Of a stretch of 39,818 nucleotides of DNA, positions 1 to 8,490 are shown piece after piece; the first letter of the stretch is position 1; every line of letters starts with the position of its first letter. The position numbers were made by a program, and so were the translations under genes. The notes below the pieces were generated by a model. That model made no database searches. It worked only from the letters and a program-made list of their open reading frames with translations, and was not told the origin of the DNA. Source of the stretch: Ruminococcus sp. (GTDB taxonomy: Bacteria; Bacillota; Clostridia; Oscillospirales; Ruminococcaceae); contig JAFXDK010000014.1 of the NCBI GenBank assembly GCA_017521805.1, positions 1 through 39,818 of the forward strand. Direction: 5' to 3'.

Positions 1-169
1 TGCGATATACCCTCACGTTCAAACAGCATCCTGCCTCACGTTCGGGCAACCCCTTGCAGAGCGCTTGAACGCTACGCAGGGCTTTGCCCTGCACCCACCT
101 TGATGCCAGCGGGGGCTCCCCGCCGCTGTCTCTGGACTCTGATAAAGGGTTTCACCCTTTAGAATCCCA
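1..169 (-). repeat. Hairpin-string dispersed repeat, copy A
   Basis: Read on the minus strand, this stretch matches 24068-24218 and the first part of 32962-33091. It begins one short gap after the stop codon of the leftward TPR gene (186) and runs off the window edge. Visible hairpins are AAAGGGT-gaa-ACCCTTT and, at 76-92, GCAGGGC-ttt-GCCCTGC as read on the plus strand. The second stem differs in sequence from the one in the same place in the other copies (TGTGGGAC/GTCCCACA) but still pairs. It may act as a 3' untranslated structure or terminator for the TPR gene. Confidence 0.8.
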
Positions 170-185
170 TTTTTGTCAGTATAAT

Positions 186-1259
186 TTAATTCTTTGTTAT
201 ATTTTCTCTGTTAGCGGCTGCCTCGTCATCAGAAACCATAGAGACAGGCTTGGCATTGGGGTCAAGCTTCAGAATAAGGTCCTTAACGCCCTTGTCAAGA
301 GTGAGATTATAAGTAAGCTTGAGAGCATTCAGCGCATTGGGAATATCCTTTTTAATCATATAGTGAGAAGCAAGCTGAGCCGCAACCTCAATAACCTGCT
401 TGTCAACGCCGAAATCGATATCATACTTTTTCATAGTATCGATAATCTGCTGCTGAGTAGGCTTAATAATGGGAGAGCCTTTCAGGTCTGTAAGGTGCTT
501 CATTTCCATAGGAACAGCAGGGTGAGGCGCAAACATAACGCTGGCAACATAGAAAACAGCTGCGTCGTCGTACTCGCCGTAATCCATAAGAGTATAACCC
601 ACATTTGCGTAACATCTTGCAATAGCAACGGGAGAAGAAGCAATTTTCAGAGTATCTCTTGTAACATCAATAACCATTTTCTTATTGCGGATTATCTTGT
701 AAACCTCGCAAAGCTCAAATCTCGGACCAACGTCAACGGGATTATATTCAATAGCCTTTTCGAGAATCGGAATAGCGTCAACATTTGCACCGCTTTCCAC
801 AAGGAGATATGCATAAGTTGTGATATACTCGGAAAAATCAAAGGGAGTACGGCTGAGAGTTCTTTCGTCCTTGAAAAGAATCTGACAGAGATTATCCTCA
901 AAGGGATTTCTCAGAGAAATATATCTTACCTTATCAGTGGGAGCATATTCAAGTGTAATTTTCTTGTAAAGCTTTTCAGCAATCGGAATAGCCTTGACAA
1001 TCTTCTTTTCGTCAATCAGGTCAAGAATCTGCTGATAGTATTTGTCAAGGCGCACGCCGTCAATATGAGTAAGGCGTTCGATTTCCTTTTTTCTGTCCTC
1101 AGGCATCATTTCAAGGATAAGTTCACCTGCGGCATTAACGCCGTCAACATTTCCCTCACGGGCATATTTTTCAGCCTCAGCTTTAAGGATTTTATCATTT
1201 TCTTCGGGAGAATCCCCCAGTTTTGCTCTGAGTTCTTCAATAATTTTATCTTTTTCCAT
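186..1259 (-). CDS. TPR-like repeat protein, function unknown
   Basis: A 357-residue protein, probably cytoplasmic, with no signal peptide or membrane segment. It is almost entirely helical. The middle part has tetratricopeptide-like helix pairs, for example around residues 150-240, with the pattern PILEKAIEYNP followed by a run ending in YTLMDYGEYDDAAVFYVASV. TPR proteins are usually scaffolds for protein-protein contacts; the partner here is unknown. The start is supported by GAGGT about 8 bases upstream of the ATG. It lies downstream of the large leftward gene ending at 1633, but the 373-bp gap contains a strong hairpin, so co-transcription is uncertain. A structured repeat follows the stop codon directly. 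Family membership is inferred from the repeat pattern; no catalytic motif is seen. Confidence 0.75.
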   Translation of the reverse strand: MEKDKIIEELRAKLGDSPEENDKILKAEAEKYAREGNVDGVNAAGELILEMMPEDRKKEIERLTHIDGVRLDKYYQQILDLIDEKKIVKAIPIAEKLYKKITLEYAPTDKVRYISLRNPFEDNLCQILFKDERTLSRTPFDFSEYITTYAYLLVESGANVDAIPILEKAIEYNPVDVGPRFELCEVYKIIRNKKMVIDVTRDTLKIASSPVAIARCYANVGYTLMDYGEYDDAAVFYVASVMFAPHPAVPMEMKHLTDLKGSPIIKPTQQQIIDTMKKYDIDFGVDKQVIEVAAQLASHYMIKKDIPNALNALKLTYNLTLDKGVKDLILKLDPNAKPVSMVSDDEAAANRENITKN

Positions 1260-1632
1260 GTTTTCAACCTCATTTTAAAAAATTTTCTCTGTATATATGT
1301 TATCCTACCGCGAGGGTAGGATAACAAATTTTTTTGATATGAAAAATCAATTTTTTTCTTTTTTTCGAAACAAAATACAGCAAAATATTTTAACAGAAAA
1401 ACCGTGTATTTTTTAGTGTAGGTTGCACAAAAAACACTGTTTGTGATTGTGCATGTATCTGAACTTTTCAAAAATTTTTCATTTTGCAACACTTTTCCGT
1501 TGCAAAAAGCCTCATTTCAGCCCTATTATGGAGGGAGTTTTTTATTTGCATGCATAAAAACATTAACTCCGAACCATAATTCTGCATTGCCATTAAGCAG
1601 AAAACAAATTGCGTATTTTGAAAAAATTCCTG
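1260..1632. other. AT-rich intergenic region with one strong hairpin
   Basis: This 373-bp gap holds no credible gene. At 1299-1325 there is a perfect 11-bp stem with a 5-base loop (GTTATCCTACC / GGTAGGATAAC). It sits 40 bases upstream of the leftward TPR gene start, so in that transcript it would be in the 5' leader. On the plus strand it is followed by a run of T, which is the shape of a terminator, although no rightward gene precedes it. A weaker inverted repeat (TGCACAA...TTGTGCA) lies near 1424-1455. No convincing promoter for the TPR gene was found. Confidence 0.6.
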
Positions 1633-3945
1633 TTATTTTCTCTTTAACATTTCTTTCTGGAATTTAGCGTCGATTTTATCCTGCTTCTTCTTAGCCTTAA
1701 GCTCTGCCTTTGTCATGAATCTATCTTCAACGTGAGCAGGCTTCGGAGCAACAGGTCTTGGTGCTGAATAAGCTGTATTTCTTACAGGTGCCTTGTATTC
1801 CTGATATGCAGGAACATTCATCTGAGCCTTTACCTCAGCGGCTTTCTTCTCCTTGAGAGAGTTATCGCCAAGCTGTGAAAGAACGTCTTCAACGGAATTG
1901 AGAACGCTTGTTCTCTGTTTAAGTCCCTGAGTTTCTGTAAGGCTCTGGTTTGCGTATTCCTTGGAAACTGAAATAGCGGAGATAAATGCCTTTGAAGTTT
2001 CCTTTGTATGAGGATTTGTAGCAATCTTTGAAACATTAGCAGTTACAGGGTCGCCCTTTGCAGCATTTGCGGCAGCAATTCTCTGTCCGGGAGTCATATC
2101 CTTTGTGGATGTGGGAATTTCCTTTGCAGCGGCAATAGCATCGCGAAGTCTTGTATTCTGATTGAATCTCTGGCTGAATGTTGTGGGAGCTGTAGGAATC
2201 TGTATATTCTGTCCGGGAAGGGGAACAAGAACAGGCTGACCATTCTGGTCGTATCCCTGAATCTGCATCTGGATATAAGCATAAATAGGCTGATTAGCAC
2301 TGTCATAGCCTGTAATCTGCGGAACTGATATAACCTGACCAACAGCGCCGGCAGGTGCAGACTGAACAGGAGCAGGAGCAGGCTGAGCAGGAACAGGCTG
2401 AACTGGAGCTGGAGCAGGAGCAGGCTGAACAGGGGCTGGAGCAGGCTGTGGTGTGTTAAGGGCAGATAATGCCGCTGAAACATCGTTGATAACGGGAGCA
2501 GCAGGCTGCTGCACGGGAGCTTCCTCTGCCTTGGGTGTTGCTTCGGGAATATTCATAGCTGTAATAGCGTCTGAAATATCATTGAGAATAGGAGACTGGG
2601 GCTCATGAACTACAGGCTCCGGTTCAAGCTCAGGAGCAATAAGCTCAAGGTCGTCATCATCATCATCGAGGTCGCCAAAAATTGTATCATTTACAATAGG
2701 AGCTTCAGCGTCTGCAGGAATGTTGAGAGCTGAAATTGCCTCTGAAATATCATCTATAACAGGAGCGGCAGGAGCAGGATAATTATTTCCGCCTATATCA
2801 TCAAGAACAGGGGGAGTAATTTCATTTAACACAGGTGCTGTGGGCTGAACAGGAGCAGTCTGAACGGGTACGGGCTCGGGCTGAACAGGTGCGGGTGCAG
2901 GCTGTACAGGTGTGGGCTCGGGCTGAACAGGAGTTGGATAGCTGTTTCCGCCTATATCATCAAGAACAGGAGCCTTTATGTCACTTGCAGGCTGAGGAGC
3001 GTTGCCCTCAAACAGCTGATTTGCAAGGACATCCCAGTCATTTTCGTAATTGTTTACAGCAGGTGTAGGCTGAACAGGGGCTGATTGAACAGGTGCAGGC
3101 TGTACAGGGGAATCAAATATGCTTCTCGGTGCAGACTGGATTTCCTGAACAGGAGCAGGCTCAGCAGGCTTCTGAGGTATGTATGAATTCTGTTCCATAG
3201 CTGCCAGTGCCGCGGAAATATCGTCAATAACAGGGGGAACAGCAGGCTCTGCGGGCTGAGATTCTTCCTCAGCAACATCTGATGTATCAGATACAGCAAA
3301 CTGAGCAAGGAAATCTGTTTCGTCGCTGTTTGTATCCTCCTGAGGCTCATCGGGCTTCTGAATAGCAAACTGAGCAAGGAAATCATCAACCTGAGGTGTT
3401 TCGGGCTGAGGCTCGGAAACAAATGGCTGCTGTGGCTCTGTCTCAAAATAATTGCTGTTTGTATCTTCCGCTGCAACAGGTTTGTTTATAGCAAACTGAG
3501 CGAGGTCGTCGTTCAGCGCAGGAGCACCATTAGGCTGATATGCAGGCTTCGGAGGCTCGGGAACAGGAGCTGCCGGAGGCGGAACGGGAACCGGAGCTGT
3601 GGGCGGAACGGGAGCTGGGGGAGGAACATTCTGCGGAGCAGTAATCTTCGCTGTAGTATTTCCAAGAGGAACGATGCCTATATCGTCGATACCTTTCTTG
3701 GCTCTCATTCTTTCTTCTTTAAGGAGAACTTTCATTTCCTTCTGGTCGGATCTGATCATTTCCTTAGCTATTTTTGTTTTACATTTTTCGCAGGTAATTT
3801 CGCCTAAATCAGTCATTTTTCCACCGCGGCGGAAACGGGTTGCGTTTTCCGGCTTAAGCATATTTATGCCGCAGCCTGTTCGTTTGTCGTTGAAGGTTCC
3901 GTGAACCTGATCGTTAAAGGTTGTTGTTACAAGAGTAATATTCAT
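1633..3945 (-). CDS. Zinc-head, intrinsically disordered multi-motif protein
   Basis: I do not recognise this 770-residue protein. The start is set at the ATG at 3945 (MNITLVTTTF) because GGAGAGG lies just upstream; an in-frame ATG further upstream has no ribosome binding site. Residues 15-55 have the order H15, C25-G, C52-x2-C55, which resembles a small zinc-binding fold. Residues 105-590 are very rich in Pro, Ala, Gln and Val and look disordered. They carry two repeated short motifs: D-x-LAQFA-[IV] at about 148, 190 and 213, and [VI][IL][DN]D[IV]-type motifs at about 239, 327, 372, 380, 396, 417, 453 and 485, several followed by a helix of the form SxAIxALN. Residues 591-770 look like a folded, helical and very basic C-terminal region ending in KEMLKRK. 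The short motifs suggest a docking scaffold; that is inference. It has its own promoter and leader. Confidence 0.75.
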   Translation of the reverse strand: MNITLVTTTFNDQVHGTFNDKRTGCGINMLKPENATRFRRGGKMTDLGEITCEKCKTKIAKEMIRSDQKEMKVLLKEERMRAKKGIDDIGIVPLGNTTAKITAPQNVPPPAPVPPTAPVPVPPPAAPVPEPPKPAYQPNGAPALNDDLAQFAINKPVAAEDTNSNYFETEPQQPFVSEPQPETPQVDDFLAQFAIQKPDEPQEDTNSDETDFLAQFAVSDTSDVAEEESQPAEPAVPPVIDDISAALAAMEQNSYIPQKPAEPAPVQEIQSAPRSIFDSPVQPAPVQSAPVQPTPAVNNYENDWDVLANQLFEGNAPQPASDIKAPVLDDIGGNSYPTPVQPEPTPVQPAPAPVQPEPVPVQTAPVQPTAPVLNEITPPVLDDIGGNNYPAPAAPVIDDISEAISALNIPADAEAPIVNDTIFGDLDDDDDDLELIAPELEPEPVVHEPQSPILNDISDAITAMNIPEATPKAEEAPVQQPAAPVINDVSAALSALNTPQPAPAPVQPAPAPAPVQPVPAQPAPAPVQSAPAGAVGQVISVPQITGYDSANQPIYAYIQMQIQGYDQNGQPVLVPLPGQNIQIPTAPTTFSQRFNQNTRLRDAIAAAKEIPTSTKDMTPGQRIAAANAAKGDPVTANVSKIATNPHTKETSKAFISAISVSKEYANQSLTETQGLKQRTSVLNSVEDVLSQLGDNSLKEKKAAEVKAQMNVPAYQEYKAPVRNTAYSAPRPVAPKPAHVEDRFMTKAELKAKKKQDKIDAKFQKEMLKRK

Positions 3946-4153
3946 AACCTCTCCAATCCTGTGAAGCTTCATGGCTGAATCTGTATTATTGCTATGTAAA
4001 TAATTAAGAGGGAGCAACAGCGTAATTCAGACATTACAGCCCACAGTCCTCGCTTTTCGGCAGCGGGACGGCCGATTTTGTTCAGGATTTCATATGTATA
4101 GGACTATTCTATGCGAAATCCAGAGTGTAAAAATACACATTACAATTCCATTA
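3946..4153 (-). promoter_or_regulatory. Structured 5' leader with alternative pairings
   Basis: From the promoter at 4160-4188 the transcript would carry about 200 untranslated bases before the ATG at 3945. Three hairpins can be drawn in it: 4085-4121 (GGATTTC/GAAATCC extended by CATA/TATG with one bulge), 4046-4069 (GTCCCGCT / AGCGAGGAC with one bulged A) and 4022-4037 (GTAAT/ATTAC). The loop of the first hairpin contains AGTCCT (4100-4105). This is perfectly complementary to AGGACT (4045-4050), which also forms one side of the second hairpin. The two pairings exclude each other, as in a switch. No known riboswitch class was recognised. Confidence 0.5.
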
Positions 4154-4159
4154 TGTACT

Positions 4160-4188
4160 ATTATAACTCATTTCACAAAAAAAATCAA
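4160..4188 (-). promoter_or_regulatory. Promoter for the leftward zinc-head protein gene
   Basis: On the minus strand TTGATT and TATAAT are separated by 17 bases, a near-consensus housekeeping promoter. The flanks are very AT-rich. It would start transcription near 4153 and produce the structured leader. Confidence 0.7.
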
Positions 4189-4392
4189 CAGTTTTTTTAT
4201 AATTAAATAGTAAAATTATACTAAAAATTAAATTTTCAGCGGAAATAACAAATTGTTATTGATTTTTTTGTCCATAATTTCATGCATTGTTACAAAGATG
4301 TGACAAATTTTACCAACGACAGAAATGATAATCGTCAATTACACAGAGTTTGTCGTATCTGCAAAATATCTGTGAAAATTTTCTCAAAGCTA

Positions 4393-4421
4393 TTGCATTT
4401 CTTTTTATAATGTTGTATAAT
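4393..4421 (+). promoter_or_regulatory. Promoter of the glycosyltransferase / pur gene run
   Basis: TTGCAT and TATAAT are separated by 17 bases, 38 bases before the ATG at 4459. A second TATAAT lies at 4406-4411. This is the only clear rightward promoter upstream of the pur genes before 24395, so it may drive a very long transcript. Confidence 0.65.
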
Positions 4422-4458
4422 TAATAGTGTATTTATTTTTTCTGACGGAGGGTTAAAA

Positions 4459-5442
4459 ATGAAACTGATTTCCGTGGTTGTACCCTGCTATAATGAGCAA
4501 GAAGTACTTCCGATGTTTTACGATGAAATTATCAAAGTCAGCGACGCAATGAAAAAAGAGCATAATGATATAGACTTTGAATTTCTCTTTATAAATGACG
4601 GTTCAAAAGACAGAACTCTTGAAATTTTCAGAGAGCTTGCCGATAAGGACAAGCGTGTGAGATATATCTCGTTTTCACGTAATTTCGGCAAGGAATCGGG
4701 AATGTATGCAGGTCTGAAAAACTGCAAGGGCGATTATGTCGTTGTTATGGACGCTGATTTGCAGCATCCCCCTGCATTTCTCCCACAGATGTACAACTAT
4801 GTCAAGGACGGCGAATTTGACTGCGCTACAACACGCAGAGTAAGCCGTACAGGTGAATCTCCTGTAAGGTCATGGTTTGCAAAGAAATTCTATAAGATTA
4901 TGAACAAGATTTCAGATACCGAAATTGTTGACGGCGCGCAGGATTTCCGCTTCATGACAAGACAAATGGTTGACGCTATCCTTGATATGTCGGAATATAA
5001 CCGTTTTTCAAAGGGAATTTTCAGTTGGGTAGGTTTCAGAACTCAGTATATGCCCTATGAAAACGTGGAGCGTCCCGCAGGCACTTCTTCATGGTCTTTC
5101 TGGGGATTGTTCAGATACTCCCTTGAGGGAATTATGGCATTTTCTACATTCCCCCTTGCACTGTCGATTTTTTGCGGAATATTCTGCCTTATAATCGGAT
5201 TTATCCTTTTGGTTATGGCGCTTATAATTACATTCGCAACAAATCATTCCGCGTTTGTGTTCTATATACTTTCCGCTATTTTCGGAATAGGCGGCGTACA
5301 GCTTGGCTGTATCGGAATTATGGGACAGTATCTCGGTAAAACCTACCTTGAAGTGAAAAAGCGTCCTATATATATTACAGGCGAAACTGACGAGGATTAC
5401 CGTAACAGAAAGAAATCCGGCAAAGTAAAGAGCAATGAATAA
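4459..5442 (+). CDS. Polyprenyl-phosphate glycosyltransferase, GT2 (DPM1/GtrB-like)
   Basis: A 327-residue family 2 glycosyltransferase that would move a sugar from a nucleotide sugar to a polyprenyl phosphate at the inner face of the membrane, feeding cell-surface glycan modification. Residues 1-220 form the GT-A domain: VVPCYNEQE (7-15), INDGSKDRT (45-53) and the metal-binding DAD at 98-100 followed by LQHPP. After an amphipathic segment there are two membrane helices at about 230-290, then a short basic tail. This is the layout of GtrB and bactoprenol glucosyltransferases. GGAGGG lies 6 bases before the ATG. The next gene starts inside its last codons, so the two are translationally coupled. 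The sugar cannot be read from sequence. Confidence 0.9.
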   Translation: MKLISVVVPCYNEQEVLPMFYDEIIKVSDAMKKEHNDIDFEFLFINDGSKDRTLEIFRELADKDKRVRYISFSRNFGKESGMYAGLKNCKGDYVVVMDADLQHPPAFLPQMYNYVKDGEFDCATTRRVSRTGESPVRSWFAKKFYKIMNKISDTEIVDGAQDFRFMTRQMVDAILDMSEYNRFSKGIFSWVGFRTQYMPYENVERPAGTSSWSFWGLFRYSLEGIMAFSTFPLALSIFCGIFCLIIGFILLVMALIITFATNHSAFVFYILSAIFGIGGVQLGCIGIMGQYLGKTYLEVKKRPIYITGETDEDYRNRKKSGKVKSNE

Positions 5443-6475
5443 ACGGACGAGACTTATCGTTTCTTTGCTGTTTGTCGTTCTGATAATACTTGCGGTGGCA
5501 ATTACGAGATTTTATCTCAATGTGCCGAAAAGTCCTGCGGTAAACGGCGGAAGCGATACCGTTGAAAAAATTGTTGTCTCCAACGACGAGGAATATTCGA
5601 TATTCACAGACAGTGCAGGAAACTGCGGAATTGTCCAATCGGGACGTATAACCGCTGTTCCTGAGTGGCAAAGTCTCGAATTTGCAGGGGATTACCTATG
5701 CATCGCCTCAAAGAGAATCGGCGGCTCGATGAAATACGGCTGTATCGATTTCGACGGAAATGCAGTTGTGCCTTTTGTCTACAGCAAAATTGAAAAAGAA
5801 ATTATGGGCGGCAGTGTTTTTTATTGTGCCGAATCCGACGGCAGCTTTGTGGTCTATGATTCTGATTTTACCCCATGCTTCAATACAGCGTGGCAGAGCT
5901 GTGAATTTACGGAAGATGAACTTCATCTCCGTGATAATAACGGCAGTTACACCTATGTTATGAGCAAAGACGGACTTCTTTTCAAAAGTGCCAATTATTC
6001 GGGAAGCATTATGAATCGCCCCTACGAGCTGAATATCTACAGCCGTGTTCTTCTTTCAAAGCTCTCTCCTGTTATGATTGAGCAGATGATGAAATTCACC
6101 GAGATATACATAGAATACGCTTTCAGAAAAGATGATGACGAAATCAGTAAAGCAGGGGTTGATATGCGGAATTTTTCCATGATTTTCCCCGATTCCGATG
6201 AGATAATGTCAAGACGGCTTATTGCGATTCCCGAAGTTCATGTTTATAACGTCGGTACGGAAAACGGCGAGGCTTTACATGAGGTCTCCGTTTCAGCCGA
6301 TGCCGAGTTATTATATACCGCGGAAAACGGCGAAACAGAAAAATGTACCAATACGCTTAAAGCGTCGGTGCGGTTCCGCGGAAGCTATGAAACAAATCTG
6401 GAGGCTGTTTCAGGCTCATTTGAGCCGCAGATTCCCGATTATCCGCAGGAGGAAACTACAAATATTATTCAATAG
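5435..6475 (+). CDS. Membrane-anchored WG-repeat-like protein
   Basis: A 346-residue protein with one N-terminal membrane helix (about residues 7-27) and an extracytoplasmic remainder. Residues 50-190 contain repeats of the WG/KWG type (beta-propeller-like), best seen in YGCIDFDGNAVVPFVYSKI. The C-terminal part is not recognised; it has beta-rich stretches and ends in an acidic, Pro-containing tail. The ATG overlaps the stop region of the upstream glycosyltransferase by 8 bases (ATGAATAA), so the two probably work together at the cell surface. purE follows after 19 bases. The WG assignment rests on pattern only and the exact role is unknown. Confidence 0.75.
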   Translation: MNKRTRLIVSLLFVVLIILAVAITRFYLNVPKSPAVNGGSDTVEKIVVSNDEEYSIFTDSAGNCGIVQSGRITAVPEWQSLEFAGDYLCIASKRIGGSMKYGCIDFDGNAVVPFVYSKIEKEIMGGSVFYCAESDGSFVVYDSDFTPCFNTAWQSCEFTEDELHLRDNNGSYTYVMSKDGLLFKSANYSGSIMNRPYELNIYSRVLLSKLSPVMIEQMMKFTEIYIEYAFRKDDDEISKAGVDMRNFSMIFPDSDEIMSRRLIAIPEVHVYNVGTENGEALHEVSVSADAELLYTAENGETEKCTNTLKASVRFRGSYETNLEAVSGSFEPQIPDYPQEETTNIIQ

Positions 6476-6494
6476 AAATGGAGAATAGAAAAAT

Positions 6495-6995
6495 ATGTCT
6501 AAAAAAGTTGCAGTTATCATGGGCAGCGACAGCGATTTCCCTGTTGTAAAGTCTGCTCTTACAGAACTTAAAAAATACGGCGTTGAGTTTGAGTGCCGTG
6601 TTATGAGCGCTCACCGTACACCTGCCGAGGCTTGCGAGTTTGCTTCAAATGCAAAGGCTAACGGTTTCGGAGCTATAATCTGTGCCGCAGGTATGGCTGC
6701 TCACCTTGCAGGCGTTGTTGCAGGTCATACAACATTGCCCGTTATTGGAATCCCTATGAAATCCGCCGCACTGGAGGGCATGGACGCGCTTCTTGCTACT
6801 GTTATGATGCCTCCCGGAGTGCCTGTTGCAACAGTTGGTATCAACTGTGCTAAGAATGCGGCAGTTCTTGCCGTTCAGATGCTTGCTGTATCCGACGAGG
6901 CGCTTGCTGAAAAGCTTGCCGCTGAGAAAAAGGCTATGGCTGAGGGCGTTATCGCTAAGGATAAGGCTTTGCAGGACGAGATTGCGGCACTTTGA
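6495..6995 (+). CDS. purE: N5-carboxyaminoimidazole ribonucleotide mutase (PurE)
   Basis: PurE, 166 residues, converts N5-CAIR to CAIR in purine synthesis. The nucleotide-binding start MGSDSDFPVV (9-18), SAHRTP, and the segment GMAAHLAGVVAGHTTLPV followed by IGIPM are the family's signature; length is normal for the octameric class I enzyme. GGAG lies about 10 bases before the ATG. The stop codon shares a base with the next start (TGATG). Class I PurE normally relies on PurK to make N5-CAIR, and no purK is in this window. Confidence 0.96.
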   Translation: MSKKVAVIMGSDSDFPVVKSALTELKKYGVEFECRVMSAHRTPAEACEFASNAKANGFGAIICAAGMAAHLAGVVAGHTTLPVIGIPMKSAALEGMDALLATVMMPPGVPVATVGINCAKNAAVLAVQMLAVSDEALAEKLAAEKKAMAEGVIAKDKALQDEIAAL

Positions 6996-7642
6996 TGAAC
7001 AGATACAAATATATTTTATTTGATTTGGACGGAACGCTTACCGATTCCGCGCCCGGTATACTCAACTGCTACCGTTACGCTCTCGATGCTATGGGTTTTG
7101 ACGAGCCTGAAGATATAATGCGCGTTGTTGGTCCGCCGCTTTACGATTCATTCGCTGAGATTTGCGGTATGAATGAAAGTCAGGTCAATGAAGCAGTGCG
7201 CATTTACCGTCAGCGTTATGCCGAAACGGGACTTTTCGAGAATAATGTCTACGACGGTATTCCCGAAATGCTCAGACGGCTGAAAAACAGCGGAAAAAGA
7301 CTTTTCGTTGCCACAAGCAAGCCAGAGGTATTTGCTGTGAGAATACTGGAAAAATTCAATCTGGCACAGTATTTTGACGTTATTGGCGGTGCTGATATCA
7401 ACGGCACACGTAACGCAAAGCAGGAAGTCATTGAGTACGTGCTCAGCCGCGGAAATATAACTGACAGAAACGATGTACTTATGGTTGGTGACAGATTTCA
7501 TGATATAATCGGTGCAAAAAAATGCGGAATTCCGTGTATGTCAGTCCTTTGGGGCTACGGTAACAAAGAGGAATTCATACAGCATGGTGCGGATTTTATT
7601 GCTGAAACTCCGCAGGCACTTACAGATGCGCTGATTTATTAG
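6995..7642 (+). CDS. HAD-superfamily phosphatase (Gph/PGP-like)
   Basis: A 215-residue haloacid dehalogenase-type hydrolase. Motif I is FDLDGTLTD with the nucleophile Asp near residue 10, motif II lies in VATSKPE, and motif IV is VGDRFHDI. A helical cap lies between motifs I and II (about residues 18-85). The layout fits phosphoglycolate phosphatase-like or pyrophosphatase-like enzymes; the substrate cannot be told. The ATG at 6995 is chosen because it overlaps the purE stop (TGATG); a TTG one codon earlier is also possible. Placement between purE and purC suggests a role in nucleotide or phosphosugar housekeeping, which is inference. A GTAGGGG-type hairpin follows the stop. Confidence 0.88.
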   Translation: MNRYKYILFDLDGTLTDSAPGILNCYRYALDAMGFDEPEDIMRVVGPPLYDSFAEICGMNESQVNEAVRIYRQRYAETGLFENNVYDGIPEMLRRLKNSGKRLFVATSKPEVFAVRILEKFNLAQYFDVIGGADINGTRNAKQEVIEYVLSRGNITDRNDVLMVGDRFHDIIGAKKCGIPCMSVLWGYGNKEEFIQHGADFIAETPQALTDALIY

Positions 7643-7768
7643 TAGGGGCTGCCTTTGGCAGTCCGCCAACGGATAATATCAGCCGCAACACATATAAAAA
7701 GCTTACAATTTCCGCGAAAAGCGGGATTGCATACACATTTAAACAATTCTCAAGGAGGAATTTTCAAA

Positions 7769-8488
7769 ATGGAAAATATCGTTAAAATGGAACAGCTCTA
7801 TGAGGGCAAGGCTAAGAAGGTTTACGCTACAAACGACCCCGACTGCGTTATCGTTGACTACAAGGACGACGCTACAGCTTTCAACGGCGAAAAGAAGGGT
7901 ACAATCGCAGGTAAGGGCGTAATCAACAACAGAATGACAAACTTCATGTTCAGCATGCTGGAAAAAGAGGGTGTTCCTACTCATCTTGTTAAGGAGATAA
8001 GCGACCGCGAAACTATCGTTAAAAAGGTTTCAATCGTTCCCCTTGAGGTTATCATCAGAAACGTAGCCGCAGGCAGCTTCTCCAAGAGAATGGGCGTTGA
8101 GGAGGGTACAAAGCTCCTTTGTCCTATCCTTGAATTCAGCTACAAGAACGATGATTTAGGCGATCCCTTTATCAATGATTACTATGCACTTGCTCTCGGT
8201 CTTGCTACTAAGGAAGAAATTGACACAATTGCTAAGTACGCTTTCAAGGTAAATGAGTTCATGGTAGAGTTCTTCAAGAAGCTCAACATCGACCTCATTG
8301 ACTTCAAGATTGAGTTCGGTAAGACTTCTGACGGCACAATTATCCTTGCTGACGAAATTTCTCCCGATACATGCCGTTTCTGGGACAGCACAACTCACGA
8401 AAAGCTTGATAAGGACCGTTTCCGCAGAGATATGGGCGGCGTAGAGGACGCTTATCAGGAAATTATGAAGAGACTTATGGGTGAATAA
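7769..8488 (+). CDS. purC: SAICAR synthetase (PurC)
   Basis: Phosphoribosylaminoimidazole-succinocarboxamide synthase, 239 residues, joins aspartate to CAIR using ATP. Family signatures are [10 protein letters not shown] near the start, [26 protein letters not shown] and [14 protein letters not shown]. The start is placed at 7769 because AGGAGG lies 9 bases upstream; the reading frame is open further 5' but that extension has no conserved features. The purF homologue follows after 2 bases. Confidence 0.96.
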   Translation: MENIVKMEQLYEGKAKKVYATNDPDCVIVDYKDDATAFNGEKKGTIAGKGVINNRMTNFMFSMLEKEGVPTHLVKEISDRETIVKKVSIVPLEVIIRNVAAGSFSKRMGVEEGTKLLCPILEFSYKNDDLGDPFINDYYALALGLATKEEIDTIAKYAFKVNEFMVEFFKKLNIDLIDFKIEFGKTSDGTIILADEISPDTCRFWDSTTHEKLDKDRFRRDMGGVEDAYQEIMKRLMGE

Positions 8489-8490
8489 TA

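Noticed and set aside
84-1319. Long plus-strand open frame opposite the TPR gene
   Set aside because: It is the mirror of the leftward gene, has a poor amino-acid mix and no ribosome binding site; the minus-strand frame has repeats and a good start.
2370-2460. Tandem DNA repeats (GCAGGCTGAACAGG type) as a CRISPR or minisatellite
   Set aside because: They code in frame for the Pro/Ala/Gln linker of the leftward protein and vary as a coding repeat does; there are no spacers.
6476-6494. A purine riboswitch in front of the pur genes
   Set aside because: Looked for the conserved loops upstream of purE, in 7643-7768 and in 4018-4458; nothing matching was found.
7642-7667. GTAGGGG-type hairpin, with a similar one at 18943-18964, as a third repeat family
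   Set aside because: The two share only GTAGGGG and a closing CCC; with two short examples this is not enough to claim a family.
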